A stretch of 64,000 bases of DNA from Mitsuaria sp. 7 (GCF_001653795.1 NZ_CP011514.1:1238163-1302162), one strand, 5' to 3'; positions 33,717 through 44,269 are shown, counted from the stretch's first letter. Numbers and translations: made by a program. Notes: generated by a model from the letters alone, not told the origin.

Positions 33717-35114
33717 ATGTCCTCCTCTTCGTCCCCCTCAGCCGTCTCGAACGATCTGTCCATTCCCGTGTTGACCCCCGGCGGCAACGCGCAGCAGGTG
33801 CTCGACGCCTGGCTGGCCCGCTGCGAGCGGCTGCATCCGAAGGAGATCGACATGACGCTGGCCCGCGTCGCCGAGATGCGCCAGCGCCTGAACCTGAACT
33901 TCGGTCCGGACACGCCGGTCGTGATGGTCGCCGGCACGAATGGCAAAGGCTCGACCTGCGCCATGCTGGAGAGCGTCGCGCTGCAGGCGGGATACCGCGT
34001 CGGTCTGTACATCAAGCCGCACCTGGTGCACTTCCAGGAGCGCTGCCGCGTCGGCGGCCGGCCGGTCGACGCCGCGGCGCTGCTGCCGCACTTCGAGGCG
34101 GTGGAAAAGGCCCGAGGCGAACTGGCGCTGACCTACTTTGAATTCACCACGCTGGCGATCCTGCACAAGCTGGCGTCGGAGCCGCTGGACCTGGTGATCC
34201 TGGAAGTCGGCCTCGGCGGTCGCCTGGACGCGGTGAACGTCATCGACGCCGACTGCAGCGTCATTACCAGCATCGATCTGGATCACACCGAGTACCTCGG
34301 CCCCGACCGCGAGTCCGTCGGCCGCGAGAAGGCGCACATCATGCGGCCGGGCAAGCCGGCGATCGTGTCCGATCCGATGCCGCCGGCCTCGATCGCCGCG
34401 TATGCCGACTCCATCGGTGCCGACGTGCGCCAGCTCGGGCGCGACTTCAGCTATTCGGGCGACCGCCAGCAATGGCAGTGGGTCGGACGTGCGCGTCGCT
34501 ACAGCGGCATGTCCTACCCGGCGCTGCGCGGCGTCAACCAGTTGCTGAACGCCTCCGGCGTGCTGGCGGTTTTCGAGGCCCTGTATGAGCGGCTCCCGAT
34601 CTCCGCGCAGGCGGTGCGCGCAGGCCTGGCGCTGGTCGAGTTGCCGGGACGGTTCCAGGTGATCCCGGGCTCGCCGATGCTGGTGCTGGACGTCGCGCAC
34701 AACCCGCACGCGGTCGCGGCGCTGGCGCAGAACCTCGACCAGATGGGCTTCTACCCGCGTACCCGGGCCGTCTTCGGCGCGATGGCGGACAAGGACCTCG
34801 CCAACATCCTCGCGCGCATCGCTCCGCTGATCGATCACTGGCATTTCTGCGACCTGCCGATCGCACGTGCGGCGACCGCCCAGGCGCTGCAGGCGCGTTT
34901 CGACGAGGCGCGCGCGGCCGGCACGCTGCAAACGCCGAAGGAGGTCGGTGCGTCGCTGCATCCGGACCCCGCATCCGCCCTGGCCGCGGCAGCGGCCGAG
35001 GCGGACCCCGCTGATAGAATTTTGGTCTTCGGTTCGTTCTTCACCGTGGGCGGCGTGCTCAGGAACGGCATCCCGAGACTGGGCGGCGGCGTCCAGCCGG
35101 AAGCCGAGTCTTGA
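33717..35114 (+). CDS. folC: Folylpolyglutamate/dihydrofolate synthase
   Basis: The bifunctional enzyme has 465 aa and adds glutamate to dihydropteroate and to folates. It has the Mur-ligase-type P-loop MVAGTNGKGSTCAMLE, the family motif TYFEFTTLAIL and LVILEVGLGGRLDAVNVIDADCSVITSIDLDHTEYLG, and the C-terminal domain LVLDVAHNPHAV. The N-terminal 20 residues are Ser/Pro-rich. ATG 33717 follows a TTGGA site; the in-frame TTG at 33705 is less likely. Confidence 0.95.
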   Translation: MSSSSSPSAVSNDLSIPVLTPGGNAQQVLDAWLARCERLHPKEIDMTLARVAEMRQRLNLNFGPDTPVVMVAGTNGKGSTCAMLESVALQAGYRVGLYIKPHLVHFQERCRVGGRPVDAAALLPHFEAVEKARGELALTYFEFTTLAILHKLASEPLDLVILEVGLGGRLDAVNVIDADCSVITSIDLDHTEYLGPDRESVGREKAHIMRPGKPAIVSDPMPPASIAAYADSIGADVRQLGRDFSYSGDRQQWQWVGRARRYSGMSYPALRGVNQLLNASGVLAVFEALYERLPISAQAVRAGLALVELPGRFQVIPGSPMLVLDVAHNPHAVAALAQNLDQMGFYPRTRAVFGAMADKDLANILARIAPLIDHWHFCDLPIARAATAQALQARFDEARAAGTLQTPKEVGASLHPDPASALAAAAAEADPADRILVFGSFFTVGGVLRNGIPRLGGGVQPEAES

Positions 35115-35172
35115 AGCGGGCGGCATTGAGCGCTTCGCAACGCTGCATTCGAAACGTTCGCAGTTGAAGTCG

Positions 35173-35207
35173 GCGGCCCTGTCCGTACTTACGGAGGGGC
35201 CGCTTTC
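35173..35207 (+). terminator. Hairpin after folC, possible terminator
   Basis: GCGGCCC pairs with GGGCCGC, with an inner TCCGTA/TACGGA stem, followed by TTTCC. The T-run is short, so read-through into the SPOR gene is likely. Confidence 0.4.
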
Positions 35208-35278
35208 CACTCCGGGGCCCAGGGTCCCGGAGACACTCCCGCGGCGACGGCGCGGCATCAACCAGGTCCTCCGAGTAC

Positions 35279-36250
35279 ATGGGTTTTCTGTCCTTCCTGA
35301 AGCGCGGCGAAGCGAACGACTCCGGCGACCGAGGCGGTGAACGGGCCGAACGAGGCCGTTCCGGCGACGGTGGACGCGGTCGCGCCCGCGGCGGCGCCGA
35401 GGCGGTCGACGATGTCCAGCAATTGCGCCTGCGTGCGCGCCGGCGCCTGATCGGCGCCGCGGTGCTGGTGGGGGTCGCGGTGATCGTGTTCCCCTTGCTG
35501 TTCGAGACCCAGCCGCGGCCGATCGCCGTCGACCTGCCGATCGACATCCCGCGCAAGGACGGCGCAACGCCGTTGACGATTCCCACGCCGACTGCCCAGA
35601 CCTCCCGCAGCCAGGCTGCTGGCGCCGATGCCGGTCGCGGCATCATCACGGAGTCCGCCGAACAGGCAGCGACTGATCGCCCGGTCCCGCCGCCGGAAGC
35701 GCCTCGCGACCCGGTCGCCGATCAGGTGGCCCAGGCCATGCCGCCGACGCGCATGGAGACCAAGCCCGACGATCGCGCGACGATCGCCGAGCCCGCCCGC
35801 CAGGCGCGGGTGGAGCCCAAGCCGGAGCACAAGCCCGAGGTCAGACCCGAGACGAAGCCGGAGCGCAAGCCCGAACCCAAGGTCGACGCCAAGCCCGAAC
35901 GCAAGCCTGACCCGAAACCCGATCCGAAACCCGACACGCGCTCGGCGGATGCCGCGCGCGCGCAGGCGCTGCTGGAAGGGCGTCCGTCCTCCGACAAGAA
36001 GCCCGACGCGGCGGCGGCCGGCACGCGCTTCATCGTGCAGGTCGGCGCCTACGCGGATGGCAAGGCGGCGCAGGACGTGCGGGCGAAGGTCGAGCGCATG
36101 GGGCTCAAGACCTACACGCAGGCCGTCGACACGGCGGACGGCAAACGCATCCGCGTGCGGGTGGGGCCGTTCAACTCGCGGGAAGAGGCGGACAAGGTCG
36201 CGACCAAGGTTCGCGGCGGCGGCCTGTCCTCGGCCGTGCTGACGCTCTGA
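35279..36250 (+). CDS. SPOR-domain membrane protein, DedD-like
   Basis: This 323-aa bitopic inner-membrane protein has a charged N-terminus, one membrane helix (LIGAAVLVGVAVIVFPLLF, about 62-80), a long periplasmic linker of repeated KPE/KPD units, and a C-terminal SPOR domain (RFIVQVGAYADGKAAQDVRAKVERMGLKTYTQ ... RVRVGPFNSREEADKVATKV). SPOR domains bind denuded peptidoglycan at the septum, so a role in cell division like DedD is likely. The position between folC and cvpA matches dedD synteny in gammaproteobacteria. Confidence 0.88.
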   Translation: MGFLSFLKRGEANDSGDRGGERAERGRSGDGGRGRARGGAEAVDDVQQLRLRARRRLIGAAVLVGVAVIVFPLLFETQPRPIAVDLPIDIPRKDGATPLTIPTPTAQTSRSQAAGADAGRGIITESAEQAATDRPVPPPEAPRDPVADQVAQAMPPTRMETKPDDRATIAEPARQARVEPKPEHKPEVRPETKPERKPEPKVDAKPERKPDPKPDPKPDTRSADAARAQALLEGRPSSDKKPDAAAAGTRFIVQVGAYADGKAAQDVRAKVERMGLKTYTQAVDTADGKRIRVRVGPFNSREEADKVATKVRGGGLSSAVLTL

Positions 36251-36315
36251 CGGGCCGGCACGGAGCACCTCACGATGCACGACCATGAATCCTGCGCGCA
36301 AGCCCGATCGCCGCG

Positions 36316-36804
36316 ATGAACTGGGTCGACCTCGCGCTGCTGGGCCTGCTGGTCGTCTCGGTGCTGTTGGGCGCCTGGCGCGGCCTGGTCTTCGAGCTGA
36401 TGACGATCGCCGGCTGGCTGGTCGCCTATGCCGCCGCGCCCTTCGTGGCGCCGTTCATCGAGGGCCTGCTGCCGGCGGAGAAGATCGGCCCGGCGCTGAT
36501 CCATGCTGTCGGACTGGTGCTGGCCTTCATGCTGGTGCTGCTGATCTGGGGCCTGGGCGCGAAGTTGATCCGGGCGCTGATCCACGCGACGCCGCTGGGC
36601 GTGCTGGACCGGCTCGGCGGCGCGGGCTTCGGCGTGCTGCGCGCGGTGCTGCTGGCGCTGCTGGCGACCGTCATCGTCGACATGACGCCGGCCGTGCGGT
36701 CGCAGCCGTGGACCGAATCGCAGATCGCGCCCTGGCTGCAGGCCACGCTCACGCAGGTGAAGCCGCTGTTGCCCGCGGCCCTGCAAGACTACATTCCGGC
36801 CTGA
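36316..36804 (+). CDS. cvpA: CvpA family inner-membrane protein
   Basis: This 162-aa protein has four membrane helices. NWVDLALLGLLVVSVLLGAWRGLVFELMTIAGWLVAYAAA at the N-terminus and GLGAKLIRALIHATPLGVLDRLGGAGFGVLRAVLLALL are typical of the colicin V production protein family. CvpA is linked to envelope homeostasis and is nearly always next to purF, as here (70 bp apart). The ATG is at 36316. Confidence 0.93.
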   Translation: MNWVDLALLGLLVVSVLLGAWRGLVFELMTIAGWLVAYAAAPFVAPFIEGLLPAEKIGPALIHAVGLVLAFMLVLLIWGLGAKLIRALIHATPLGVLDRLGGAGFGVLRAVLLALLATVIVDMTPAVRSQPWTESQIAPWLQATLTQVKPLLPAALQDYIPA

Positions 36805-36874
36805 GCGTCACAAGCGCCCCGGCCGTCGCTTTTTCGTCGTTTCCCTCCCGTTCCCGAAGCATTAAGGACTCCCC

Positions 36875-38386
36875 ATGTGCGGCATCGTCGGTGTGATTTC
36901 CAAGGCGCCGGTCAACCAGCTGATCTATGACGCGCTGCTGCTGCTGCAGCATCGCGGCCAGGACGCGGCCGGCATCGTCACGATGCAGGGTCAGAAGTGC
37001 TTCATGCACAAGGCGCGCGGCATGGTGCGCGACGTGTTCCGCACCCGCAACATGCGCGGGCTGCCCGGCACGGTCGGCCTCGGCCAGGTCCGCTATCCGA
37101 CGGCCGGCAACGCCTATTCCGAGGAAGAGGCGCAGCCGTTCTACGTCAACGCGCCCTACGGCATCGTGCTGGTCCACAACGGCAACCTCACCAATGCGCA
37201 TGCGCTGAAGGACGAGCTGTTCGAGGTCGATCGCCGCCACATCAACACCGAGAGCGACACCGAAGTCCTGATCAACGTGCTCGCGCACGAACTCGAAATG
37301 GCCGGCCGCGACCTGCCGCTGACGCCGGCGCAGATCTTCAAGGCCGTGGGCACCGTGCACAAGCGCATCAAGGGCTCCTACGCCGTGATCGCGCTGATCG
37401 CCGGTCACGGTCTGCTGGCCTTCCGTGATCCGTACGGCATCCGCCCGCTGTGCTTCGGCCAGGCGGCCGATGGCGAGGTCATGGTCGCCAGCGAAAGCGT
37501 GGCGCTCGAAGGTACGGGTCACGTGCTCACGCGCGACCTTGCGCCCGGCGAAGCGCTGTTCATCGACACCGCAGGCACCGTCCACACGCAGCAATGCGCC
37601 GAGAACCCGACGCTGAACCCCTGCATGTTCGAGTTCGTCTACCTGGCGCGCCCGGACTCGGTGATGGACGGCATCTCGGTCTACCAAGCCCGCCTGAACA
37701 TGGGCGAGACGCTGGCCCAGCGCCTGATCTCGACGATCCCGCCGAGCGAGATCGACGTCGTCATCCCCATCCCTGAATCGAGCCGCCCGTCAGCGATGCA
37801 ACTGGCGCACCGCATCGGCAAGCCGTACCGCGAGGGCTTCGTCAAGAACCGCTACGTCGGCCGGACCTTCATCATGCCGGGCCAGTCCACGCGCAAGAAG
37901 TCGGTGCGCCAGAAGCTCAATGCGATCGGCCTCGAATTCAAGGGCCGCAACGTGCTGCTGGTCGACGACTCCATCGTGCGCGGCACGACCTCCAAGGAGA
38001 TCGTCCAGATGGCCCGCGAGGCCGGCGCGAACAAGGTCTACCTGGCCTCGGCCGCGCCGCCGGTGCGTTTCCCCAACGTCTACGGCATCGACATGCCGAC
38101 GAAGGAGGAACTGATCGCCCACGGCCGTTCGATCGAGGAGATCCGCCAGTTCATCGGCGCCGACGCGCTGATCTACCAGGACGTCGACGCGATGAAGCGC
38201 GTGGTGGGCCAACTCCGCCCGGGGCTGAACGGCTTCGAGGCCTCCTGCTTCGACGGCACGTATATCACCGGCGACGTGTCGGTCGAGGACTTCGCGACCA
38301 TGCAGGCGCAGCGCAAGTCGCAGCCCGAGGAAGAGGACCTGCCGGCGCGCAGCCGCCTGGCGCTGCAGAGCGGCGGAGACCAGTGA
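36875..38386 (+). CDS. purF: Amidophosphoribosyltransferase
   Basis: This 503-aa enzyme starts purine synthesis by turning PRPP and glutamine into phosphoribosylamine. Cys2 of MCGIVGVIS becomes the N-terminal nucleophile of the glutaminase domain; NGNLTNA and [12 protein letters not shown] are typical of it. The PRPP loop [37 protein letters not shown] marks the transferase domain. The stop TGA shares one base with the next ATG (TGATG). Confidence 0.96.
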   Translation: MCGIVGVISKAPVNQLIYDALLLLQHRGQDAAGIVTMQGQKCFMHKARGMVRDVFRTRNMRGLPGTVGLGQVRYPTAGNAYSEEEAQPFYVNAPYGIVLVHNGNLTNAHALKDELFEVDRRHINTESDTEVLINVLAHELEMAGRDLPLTPAQIFKAVGTVHKRIKGSYAVIALIAGHGLLAFRDPYGIRPLCFGQAADGEVMVASESVALEGTGHVLTRDLAPGEALFIDTAGTVHTQQCAENPTLNPCMFEFVYLARPDSVMDGISVYQARLNMGETLAQRLISTIPPSEIDVVIPIPESSRPSAMQLAHRIGKPYREGFVKNRYVGRTFIMPGQSTRKKSVRQKLNAIGLEFKGRNVLLVDDSIVRGTTSKEIVQMAREAGANKVYLASAAPPVRFPNVYGIDMPTKEELIAHGRSIEEIRQFIGADALIYQDVDAMKRVVGQLRPGLNGFEASCFDGTYITGDVSVEDFATMQAQRKSQPEEEDLPARSRLALQSGGDQ

Positions 38387-39621
38387 TGAGCCATGAGAAG
38401 AAGGGCGGCATTCCGCGCGTAGACCTGCCGGCCGACGTCCGGCTGGACACGCTTGCCGTGCGCGAGGGCCTGCCGCCTTCGCCCTGGGGTGAGAACTCGG
38501 AAGCGCTGTACCTGACCAGCTCCTTCGTGCATCCGGACGCGGCCACCGCCGCGCGCCGTTTCGCCAACGAGGAAGAGGCCTTCGTCTACAGCCGCTTCTC
38601 GAATCCGACGGTCATGATGATGGAGCGCCGGCTGGCCGCGCTCGAAGGCACCGAGGCCTGCATCGCGACCTCGTCGGGCATGTCCGCGATCATGCTGCTG
38701 GTCATGGGCCTGCTGAAGTCCGGCGATCACGTGGTGTGCTCGCGCTCGGTGTTCGGCTCGACCATCAAGCTGCTGCAGGGCGAGTTCGGCAAGTTCGGCG
38801 TGCAGACGACCTTCGTATCGCAGACCGACCTGGCCGAGTGGAAGAACGCGCTGCAGCCCAATACCAAGCTGCTGTTTGCCGAGACGCCGACCAACCCGCT
38901 GACCGAGGTCTGCGACGTCGCCGCGCTGGCGGAGATCGCGCATGCGCACGGCGCGCTGCTGGCGGTCGACAACTGCTTCGCGTCGCCTGCGTTGCAGCAG
39001 CCCACGAAGATGGGGGCGGACTTCATCATTCATTCCGGCACCAAGTACCTGGACGGTCAGGGCCGCGTGATCGCCGGCGCGATCTGCGCCTCGGCCAGGC
39101 ACGTCGACGAGGTGTTCACGCCGGTGATGCGCTCGGTGGGCATGTCGCTGTCGCCGTTCAATGCGTGGGTCGTGCTCAAGGGCATGGAGACGCTGTCGGT
39201 GCGCATGAAGGCGCAGACCGCCAGTGCCGCGGTGCTGGCCGGATGGCTGGAAGCGCATCCCGCCGTCGAGCGCGTCTACTACCCGGGCCTGAAGTCCCAT
39301 CCGCAGCATGAGCTCGCGATGCGCCAGCAAGGCGGGCAGGGCGGGGCGGTGGTGTCGTTCATCGTGAAGAGCCATGCGGACGACAAGGGCCGCGCCGCGG
39401 CCTTCCACGTGATCGACCGGACGAAGATCTGCTCGATCACCGCCAATCTCGGCGACACCAAGACCACTATCACGCATCCGGCCAGCACCTCGCACGGTCG
39501 GCTCACCGAGCCGCAGCGCCAGGCGGCCGGCATCACGCAGGGCCTGATCCGCGTCGCGGTCGGCCTGGAAGACATCGAAGACATCAAGGCCGACCTGGCC
39601 CGCGGTTTGAATTCCCTATGA
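38386..39621 (+). CDS. metZ: O-succinylhomoserine sulfhydrylase
   Basis: This 411-aa PLP enzyme of the Cys/Met metabolism family makes homocysteine from O-succinylhomoserine and sulfide. The PLP lysine lies in [20 protein letters not shown]; the N-terminal [25 protein letters not shown] and [23 protein letters not shown] are typical of MetZ. ATG 38386 has GGAGA 7 nt upstream and overlaps the purF stop; placement behind purF is conserved in Burkholderiales and Pseudomonas. It overlaps gltX by 4 bp. Confidence 0.93.
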   Translation: MSHEKKGGIPRVDLPADVRLDTLAVREGLPPSPWGENSEALYLTSSFVHPDAATAARRFANEEEAFVYSRFSNPTVMMMERRLAALEGTEACIATSSGMSAIMLLVMGLLKSGDHVVCSRSVFGSTIKLLQGEFGKFGVQTTFVSQTDLAEWKNALQPNTKLLFAETPTNPLTEVCDVAALAEIAHAHGALLAVDNCFASPALQQPTKMGADFIIHSGTKYLDGQGRVIAGAICASARHVDEVFTPVMRSVGMSLSPFNAWVVLKGMETLSVRMKAQTASAAVLAGWLEAHPAVERVYYPGLKSHPQHELAMRQQGGQGGAVVSFIVKSHADDKGRAAAFHVIDRTKICSITANLGDTKTTITHPASTSHGRLTEPQRQAAGITQGLIRVAVGLEDIEDIKADLARGLNSL

Positions 39622-41018
39622 CGACTCCCTCCACCCCGGTCCGCACCCGCATCGCCCCGTCGCCGACGGGTTTCCTGCACCTCGGCACGGCGCGCACGGC
39701 GCTGTTCTCGTGGGCCTACGCGCGGCATCACGGCGGCGAATTCGTGCTGCGCATCGAGGACACCGACGTCGCGCGTTCCACGCAGGACTCGGTCGACCAG
39801 ATCCTGGCCTCGATGAAGTGGCTGGGCCTCGACTACGACGAGGGTCCGGTCTACCAGATGCAGCGCCTGGAGCGCTATCACGCGGTCATCGAGCAGATGA
39901 TCGCGGCCGGCACCGCCTACCGCTGCTACTGCTCGCCCGAAGAACTCGCCACGATGAAGGCGGGCCAGGAGGCGCGCGGCGAGAAGCGCCGCTACGACGG
40001 CACCTGGCGTCCGGAACCGGGCAAGACGCTGCCCGCGATTCCCGCGGGCATCGAGCCGGTGGTGCGCTTCAAGAATCCGATCGACGGCGACGTGACCTGG
40101 GACGACCTGGTCAAGGGATCGATCACGATCAACAACCGCGAGATCGACGACCTCATCCTGCTGCGTCCGGACGGCGTGCCGACCTACAACTTCGCGGTCG
40201 TGATCGACGACTGGGACATGAAGATCACGCACGTCTTCCGCGGCGACGAGCACATCAACAACACGCCGTGGCAGATCAACCTCTTCCACGCGCTGGGCGC
40301 GGCGCTGCCGGCGTTCGGCCACATTCCCGTGATCCTGGGCGACGACGGCCTGAAGCTGTCCAAGCGCCGCGGCGCGGTCAGCGTCACGGCGTATGAGGAG
40401 AACGGCTACCTGCCCGAGGCGATGCTGAACTACCTGTCGCGCCTGGGCTGGAGCCACGGCGACGACGAGCTGTACAGCGTGGCGCAACTGGTGTCGTGGT
40501 TCGACGGCAGCCATCTCTCGAAGAGTCCCGCTCAATGGGATCCGGCCAAGCTGGAATGGGTCAACGCCCATTACATCAAGCAGGCCGACGACGCACGTCT
40601 GGCGGCATTGGTCGCGGCGCAGTTGGCCAAGCGCGGTCTGGCTGCGCCGGAGCGCCTCGAAGCGATGTGCGGGGTGTTCAAGGATCGTTGCAGCACCACG
40701 GTGGCGTTGGCGGACTGGCTGGCGATGTATGTGTCGCCCGTGACGCCGACCGATGCCGATCGAGCCCAGCACCTGACCGATGCGGTGAAGCCGGCTGTGC
40801 TGGCGTTGGCGGACAAACTCGAAGCGCTGCCCGTGTGGGACAAGGCCTCGATCAGCGGCGCCATCAAGGAAACGATTGGCGCTCACGGCTTGAAGATGCC
40901 GCAACTGGCGATTCCCGTGCGCGTGCTGGCCTGCGGTCGTTCGCAGACGCCGTCGGTGGATGCGGTGCTGGAACTTTTCGACAAAGAAATTTTGTTGAAC
41001 CGCTTGCGTTCCGTTTAA
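39618..41018 (+). CDS. gltX: Glutamyl-tRNA synthetase
   Basis: This 466-aa class I synthetase charges tRNA-Glu. The HIGH-type signature is in [22 protein letters not shown], the KMSKS loop is [10 protein letters not shown], and [21 protein letters not shown] is typical. Length is standard. Its ATG overlaps the metZ stop. Two tRNA-Glu genes lie 264 and 787 bp downstream in the tRNA operon, whose promoter is inside the last codons of this gene. Confidence 0.95.
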   Translation: MTTPSTPVRTRIAPSPTGFLHLGTARTALFSWAYARHHGGEFVLRIEDTDVARSTQDSVDQILASMKWLGLDYDEGPVYQMQRLERYHAVIEQMIAAGTAYRCYCSPEELATMKAGQEARGEKRRYDGTWRPEPGKTLPAIPAGIEPVVRFKNPIDGDVTWDDLVKGSITINNREIDDLILLRPDGVPTYNFAVVIDDWDMKITHVFRGDEHINNTPWQINLFHALGAALPAFGHIPVILGDDGLKLSKRRGAVSVTAYEENGYLPEAMLNYLSRLGWSHGDDELYSVAQLVSWFDGSHLSKSPAQWDPAKLEWVNAHYIKQADDARLAALVAAQLAKRGLAAPERLEAMCGVFKDRCSTTVALADWLAMYVSPVTPTDADRAQHLTDAVKPAVLALADKLEALPVWDKASISGAIKETIGAHGLKMPQLAIPVRVLACGRSQTPSVDAVLELFDKEILLNRLRSV

Positions 41019-41033
41019 AACTCGATCTATACT
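41004..41033 (+). promoter_or_regulatory. Sigma-70 promoter of the tRNA operon
   Basis: TTGCGT (41004-41009) and TATACT (41028-41033) are 18 bp apart, overlapping the end of gltX. Transcription would start near 41040, about 120 nt before the first tRNA. Confidence 0.65.
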
Positions 41034-41162
41034 CTCGTTCTCGCTTGAACAGCGCGACGTTCGAAACGAACTTCGAAGCGGCAGACGATGAATCAAAACG
41101 GGGAGCGCGAGCTCCCCGATGAAATTCAAGAAGCCGAAAAGAATTCGAATCGAATCCCCGAA

Positions 41163-41238
<76 letters not shown>

Positions 41239-41281
41239 AACTTCAGTTTGTGTGGCGCGCGGTTCAAGGGAAAAAAGTCCA

Positions 41282-41357
41282 GTCCCCTTCGTCTAGAGGC
41301 CTAGGACACCACCCTTTCACGGTGGCTACAGGGGTTCGAATCCCCTAGGGGACGCCA
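41282..41357 (+). tRNA. tRNA-Glu(TTC), first copy
   Basis: This 76-nt cloverleaf has acceptor GTCCCCT/AGGGGAC, anticodon stem CCACC/GGTGG and loop CTTTCAC, giving anticodon TTC. CCA is not templated as a separate extension beyond GCCA but ends the gene. It lies 43 bp after the Ala gene. Confidence 0.97.
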
Positions 41358-41542
41358 AGTTTCGAACTTGGTTACTGTCCAGAGATTGAACGAGAAAATC
41401 AAAAAATTCTTCGGAAATCGATTTGATCGTTATCAAAATCAGGTACAGTAACGAAATCGACGCAGCGATGTCATCAAGTAGTTCTTGATGATGTTTAAGC
41501 GGGAAGAGTTTGATGCGACAGATCCAAAGATCTTGAGTATCT

Positions 41543-41619
41543 GGAGTGGTAGTTCAGTTGGTTAGAATACCGGCCTGTCACGCCGGGGGTCGCGGGTTCG
41601 AGCCCCGTCCACTCCGCCA
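41543..41619 (+). tRNA. tRNA-Asp(GTC), first copy
   Basis: This 77-nt cloverleaf has acceptor GGAGTGG/CCACTCC, anticodon stem with CCGGC...GCCGG and loop CTGTCAC, giving anticodon GTC. The discriminator and CCA are encoded. It is preceded by an AT-rich 185-bp spacer with no recognised gene. Confidence 0.97.
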
Positions 41620-41666
41620 ACACAGTTGAGACTCGGGCGGCGTACCGATTCGATGCGAAAGCATTC

Positions 41667-41742
<76 letters not shown>

Positions 41743-41804
41743 GAATACCTTCGGGTGTGACGGTTGCACAGTACGCGCAGTTCGAGTCAAGACAAGCAGG
41801 TCCT

Positions 41805-41880
41805 GTCCCCTTCGTCTAGAGGCCTAGGACACCACCCTTTCACGGTGGCTACAGGGGTTCGAATCCCCTAGGGGACGCCA
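41805..41880 (+). tRNA. tRNA-Glu(TTC), second copy
   Basis: This gene is identical to the copy at 41282, anticodon TTC. The spacer to the preceding Ala gene is 62 bp, versus 43 bp in the first triplet. Confidence 0.97.
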
Positions 41881-41981
41881 AGTTTGACAAGGCTTGGCTG
41901 CACTCGGTTCTGAATGGAATCGATGGTTTGCAGCGAAACTTGTTCGCAAATGATATCGATGCACTCAATAGCGTCGTATCT

Positions 41982-42058
41982 GGAGTGGTAGTTCAGTTGG
42001 TTAGAATACCGGCCTGTCACGCCGGGGGTCGCGGGTTCGAGCCCCGTCCACTCCGCCA
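41982..42058 (+). tRNA. tRNA-Asp(GTC), second copy
   Basis: Identical to the copy at 41543, anticodon GTC. The spacer to the preceding Glu gene is 101 bp, versus 185 bp in the first triplet. A terminator begins 6 bp downstream, so it closes the operon. Confidence 0.97.
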
Positions 42059-42063
42059 ACATT

Positions 42064-42097
42064 AAAACCCTGTCGATGCAAATCGGCAGGGTTTTTT
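42064..42097 (+). terminator. Rho-independent terminator of the tRNA operon
   Basis: AAAACCCTGTCGAT pairs with ATCGGCAGGGTTTT (one G-U) and runs into a T tract. Confidence 0.92.
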
Positions 42098-42125
42098 CTT
42101 TGGCTGTTTGTTGTTTGATTTCCGA

Positions 42126-42431
42126 TCAGAGATCTGGATACTCGCGCTTTCGTTGCGCCGTATAACTCCACCAATCTCGGGGAGGGCTGCCATTCATGAA
42201 GTCGACGGCGGCCATATAGGTATCGAGGACGCAGGGATCGTGGCGTTGACCGGTGAGCCTGCAAATCCGCTGATAAAGCGAGAAAGCATCGGCACCCACG
42301 AGATCCGCCGGCTGTCGAATCCCCATCAACTCAAAATTCCGCACCATTGCCGGTCCGATGTTGGGGATCTGTCGCAAGCTCGCACATTCGGCGGCCGAGG
42401 CCGCCTTGATGTGCGTCTTTCGCGCGCTCAT
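42126..42431 (-). CDS. Helix-hairpin-helix protein, Cdd1 family
   Basis: This 101-aa cytosolic protein has an N-terminal helix-hairpin-helix (CASLRQIPNIGPAMVRNFELMGIRQPADLVG) and the conserved C-terminal segment CRLTGQRHDPCVLDTYMAAVDFMNGSPPRDWWSYTAQRK. This is the Cdd1 / pathogenicity-locus family (PF11731), thought to bind DNA non-specifically; function is not established. It is in line with lexA, 16 bp downstream, so it is probably transcribed with it and may be SOS-induced. Confidence 0.82.
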   Translation of the reverse strand: MSARKTHIKAASAAECASLRQIPNIGPAMVRNFELMGIRQPADLVGADAFSLYQRICRLTGQRHDPCVLDTYMAAVDFMNGSPPRDWWSYTAQRKREYPDL

Positions 42432-42447
42432 GGCGTGAGCGCAGCAG

Positions 42448-43125
42448 TCAGTGGAAACCGCCGGAGCGGATCAACCCGACCGCCAGGCCTTCGATCGAGA
42501 ACTCTTCGTCGGGCGTGACCTCGATGGGGGCGAAGTCCGAGTTCTCGGGCAGCAGGCGAATGCCGTCGGCATGACGCTGGAAGCGCTTCACGGTGACTTC
42601 TTCACCGATGCGCGCCACGACGATCTGGCCATTGCGCGCCTCGCTGATCTTCTGCACGGCGAGCAGGTCGCCGTCCATGATGCCGATGTCCTTCATGCTC
42701 ATGCCCTTCACACGCAGCAGGAAGTCCGGCGCCTTCGAGAACATCGAAGGGTCGACGCTATAGTGCTGCTCGACATGTTGCTCGGCGAGGATCGGCTCAC
42801 CCGCAGCGACCCGGCCGACCAGCGGCAGCGTCAGTTGCGCGAGGCTGGCGAGTGGCAGCGCGAACTGGCTCTGTTCGCGAGCGCGGTTGACCTGGCGCAG
42901 CGCCGTCGACGGCAGCCGGATTCCGCGCGCGGTGCCGCCCACCAGTTCGATGACGCCCTTGCGCGCCAAGGCCTGCAGGTGTTCTTCAGCCGCGTTGGCG
43001 GACTTGAATCCCAGCTGCTGCGCGATTTCGGCGCGTGTGGGCGGCGAGCCGGTGCTCTCGATGCTGTCGCGGACCAGATCGAAGATCTGCTGTTGCCGGG
43101 CAGTGAGTTTGGGCGGTGTATCCAC
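42448..43125 (-). CDS. lexA: SOS repressor LexA
   Basis: This 225-aa repressor starts at a GTG (43125) with AAAGG 7 nt upstream; the frame stays open further but lacks LexA sequence. The winged helix contains [17 protein letters not shown] and [30 protein letters not shown]. The autocleavage site is Ala108-Gly109, and the catalytic dyad is Ser143 (VKGMSM) and Lys180 (EEVTVKRF). RecA-stimulated cleavage relieves repression of DNA-repair genes. An SOS box lies upstream, so it is autoregulated. Confidence 0.95.
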   Translation of the reverse strand: MDTPPKLTARQQQIFDLVRDSIESTGSPPTRAEIAQQLGFKSANAAEEHLQALARKGVIELVGGTARGIRLPSTALRQVNRAREQSQFALPLASLAQLTLPLVGRVAAGEPILAEQHVEQHYSVDPSMFSKAPDFLLRVKGMSMKDIGIMDGDLLAVQKISEARNGQIVVARIGEEVTVKRFQRHADGIRLLPENSDFAPIEVTPDEEFSIEGLAVGLIRSGGFH

Positions 43126-43212
43126 GAGCAAGCCTTTATTCCATTGAGGACCGGATGTCGAAGACGCGGCGACCTTGATGGTTCGAAAGCCGCCTGAGAA
43201 TTCATCCAGCAT

Positions 43213-43228
43213 CTGGATTTTTATACAG
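43213..43228. promoter_or_regulatory. LexA-binding SOS box
   Basis: Read on the minus strand, CTGTATAAAAATCCAG matches CTGT-N8-ACAG at seven of eight specified bases (the last half is CCAG). It is 88 bp before the lexA start and only 12 bp before the divergent asparaginase TTG. Confidence 0.85.
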
Positions 43229-43239
43229 GAGACGGGAAA

Positions 43240-44175
43240 TTGCAAAGTGCGGCTGAAATCGTCGTGATCATCGGCACCGGCGGGACCATCGCCGGCGCCT
43301 CCGGCAGCGCCACGGACAACGTCGGCTACAAGGCCGGATCATTGTCGGTCGCGTCCCTGGTCGGTGCGGTGCCGGCCCTGGCGGCGAAGAGGCTGGAGGC
43401 GGAACAGCTCGCCCAGCTCGACAGCAAGGACATGGACCATGCGACCTGGGCGCGACTCGCGCGTCGCGTGAGGGAGCATCTGGATCGCCCGGAGGTCCGG
43501 GGGATCGTGATCACGCACGGCACGGACACGCTAGAAGAGACGGCCTATCTGCTGCAGCGCGTGCTGGCGCCGGAGAAGCCGGTCGTCCTGACGGCTGCCA
43601 TGAGGCCTGCGACGGCGATCCAGGCGGACGGACCGCAGAACCTGCTCGACGCGGTGGCCGTCGCCGAGTCGGAGGGCGTGCGAGGCGTCGTCGCGGTCGT
43701 GGCGGGGCAGGTGTGGTCCGGGCTGGAGCTGCGCAAGACGCACAGCTACCGCCTGGACGCCTTCGAGGCCGGGCCGGACGCCGGCCCGCTGGCCGTGGTG
43801 GAAGAGGGCGTGCTGCGCCGCTTCCGTGACTGGCCGCGGGGTGAGGCACTGGGCGCGGGCCTGTTGCCTGAGGACGCATCGACATGGCCGTGGGTGGAGG
43901 TGCTCGGCAGCCACGCGGGCGCTGATGCCCGCTCGCTCGAAGCGTGGCGCCATGCAGGCCTGCAGGGACTGGTGCTGGCCTGCACCGGGAATGGCACGCT
44001 GAACGTCGCGCTCGACGCCCCGGTCCGTGCCATGAAGGAGGCCGGTGTTCCTGTCTGGCGCACGACGCGGTGCGCGCAGGGGCGCATCATCGGCGCGAGC
44101 GAGGAGCCCGCTGCCGCGCTGTCGCCCTGGGCCGCGCGGATTGAATTGATGCTCACGCTGCTGCGTCAACGTTGA
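43240..44175 (+). CDS. L-asparaginase, type II-like
   Basis: The enzyme has 311 aa and hydrolyses asparagine to aspartate and ammonia. Both catalytic Thr motifs are present: [12 protein letters not shown] and [16 protein letters not shown]; the second-site [20 protein letters not shown] is also typical. No signal peptide is visible, so it appears cytosolic. The start is a TTG with GGAG 8 nt upstream, directly beside the SOS box, so the LexA site probably overlaps the promoter of this gene too. It ends in a strong terminator. Confidence 0.88.
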   Translation: MQSAAEIVVIIGTGGTIAGASGSATDNVGYKAGSLSVASLVGAVPALAAKRLEAEQLAQLDSKDMDHATWARLARRVREHLDRPEVRGIVITHGTDTLEETAYLLQRVLAPEKPVVLTAAMRPATAIQADGPQNLLDAVAVAESEGVRGVVAVVAGQVWSGLELRKTHSYRLDAFEAGPDAGPLAVVEEGVLRRFRDWPRGEALGAGLLPEDASTWPWVEVLGSHAGADARSLEAWRHAGLQGLVLACTGNGTLNVALDAPVRAMKEAGVPVWRTTRCAQGRIIGASEEPAAALSPWAARIELMLTLLRQR

Positions 44176-44208
44176 GCGGGTCGTTCGGCGCCTGTGCCCT
44201 CAACGACA

Positions 44209-44235
44209 AAGCGCCGGCAGTGCCGGCGCTTTTTT
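44209..44235 (+). terminator. Rho-independent terminator after asparaginase
   Basis: AGCGCCGGCA pairs with TGCCGGCGCT across one base and is followed by five T residues. Confidence 0.92.
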
Positions 44236-44269
44236 CATGGGGAGTCCGGAACGAACCGGACCCTGGGCA

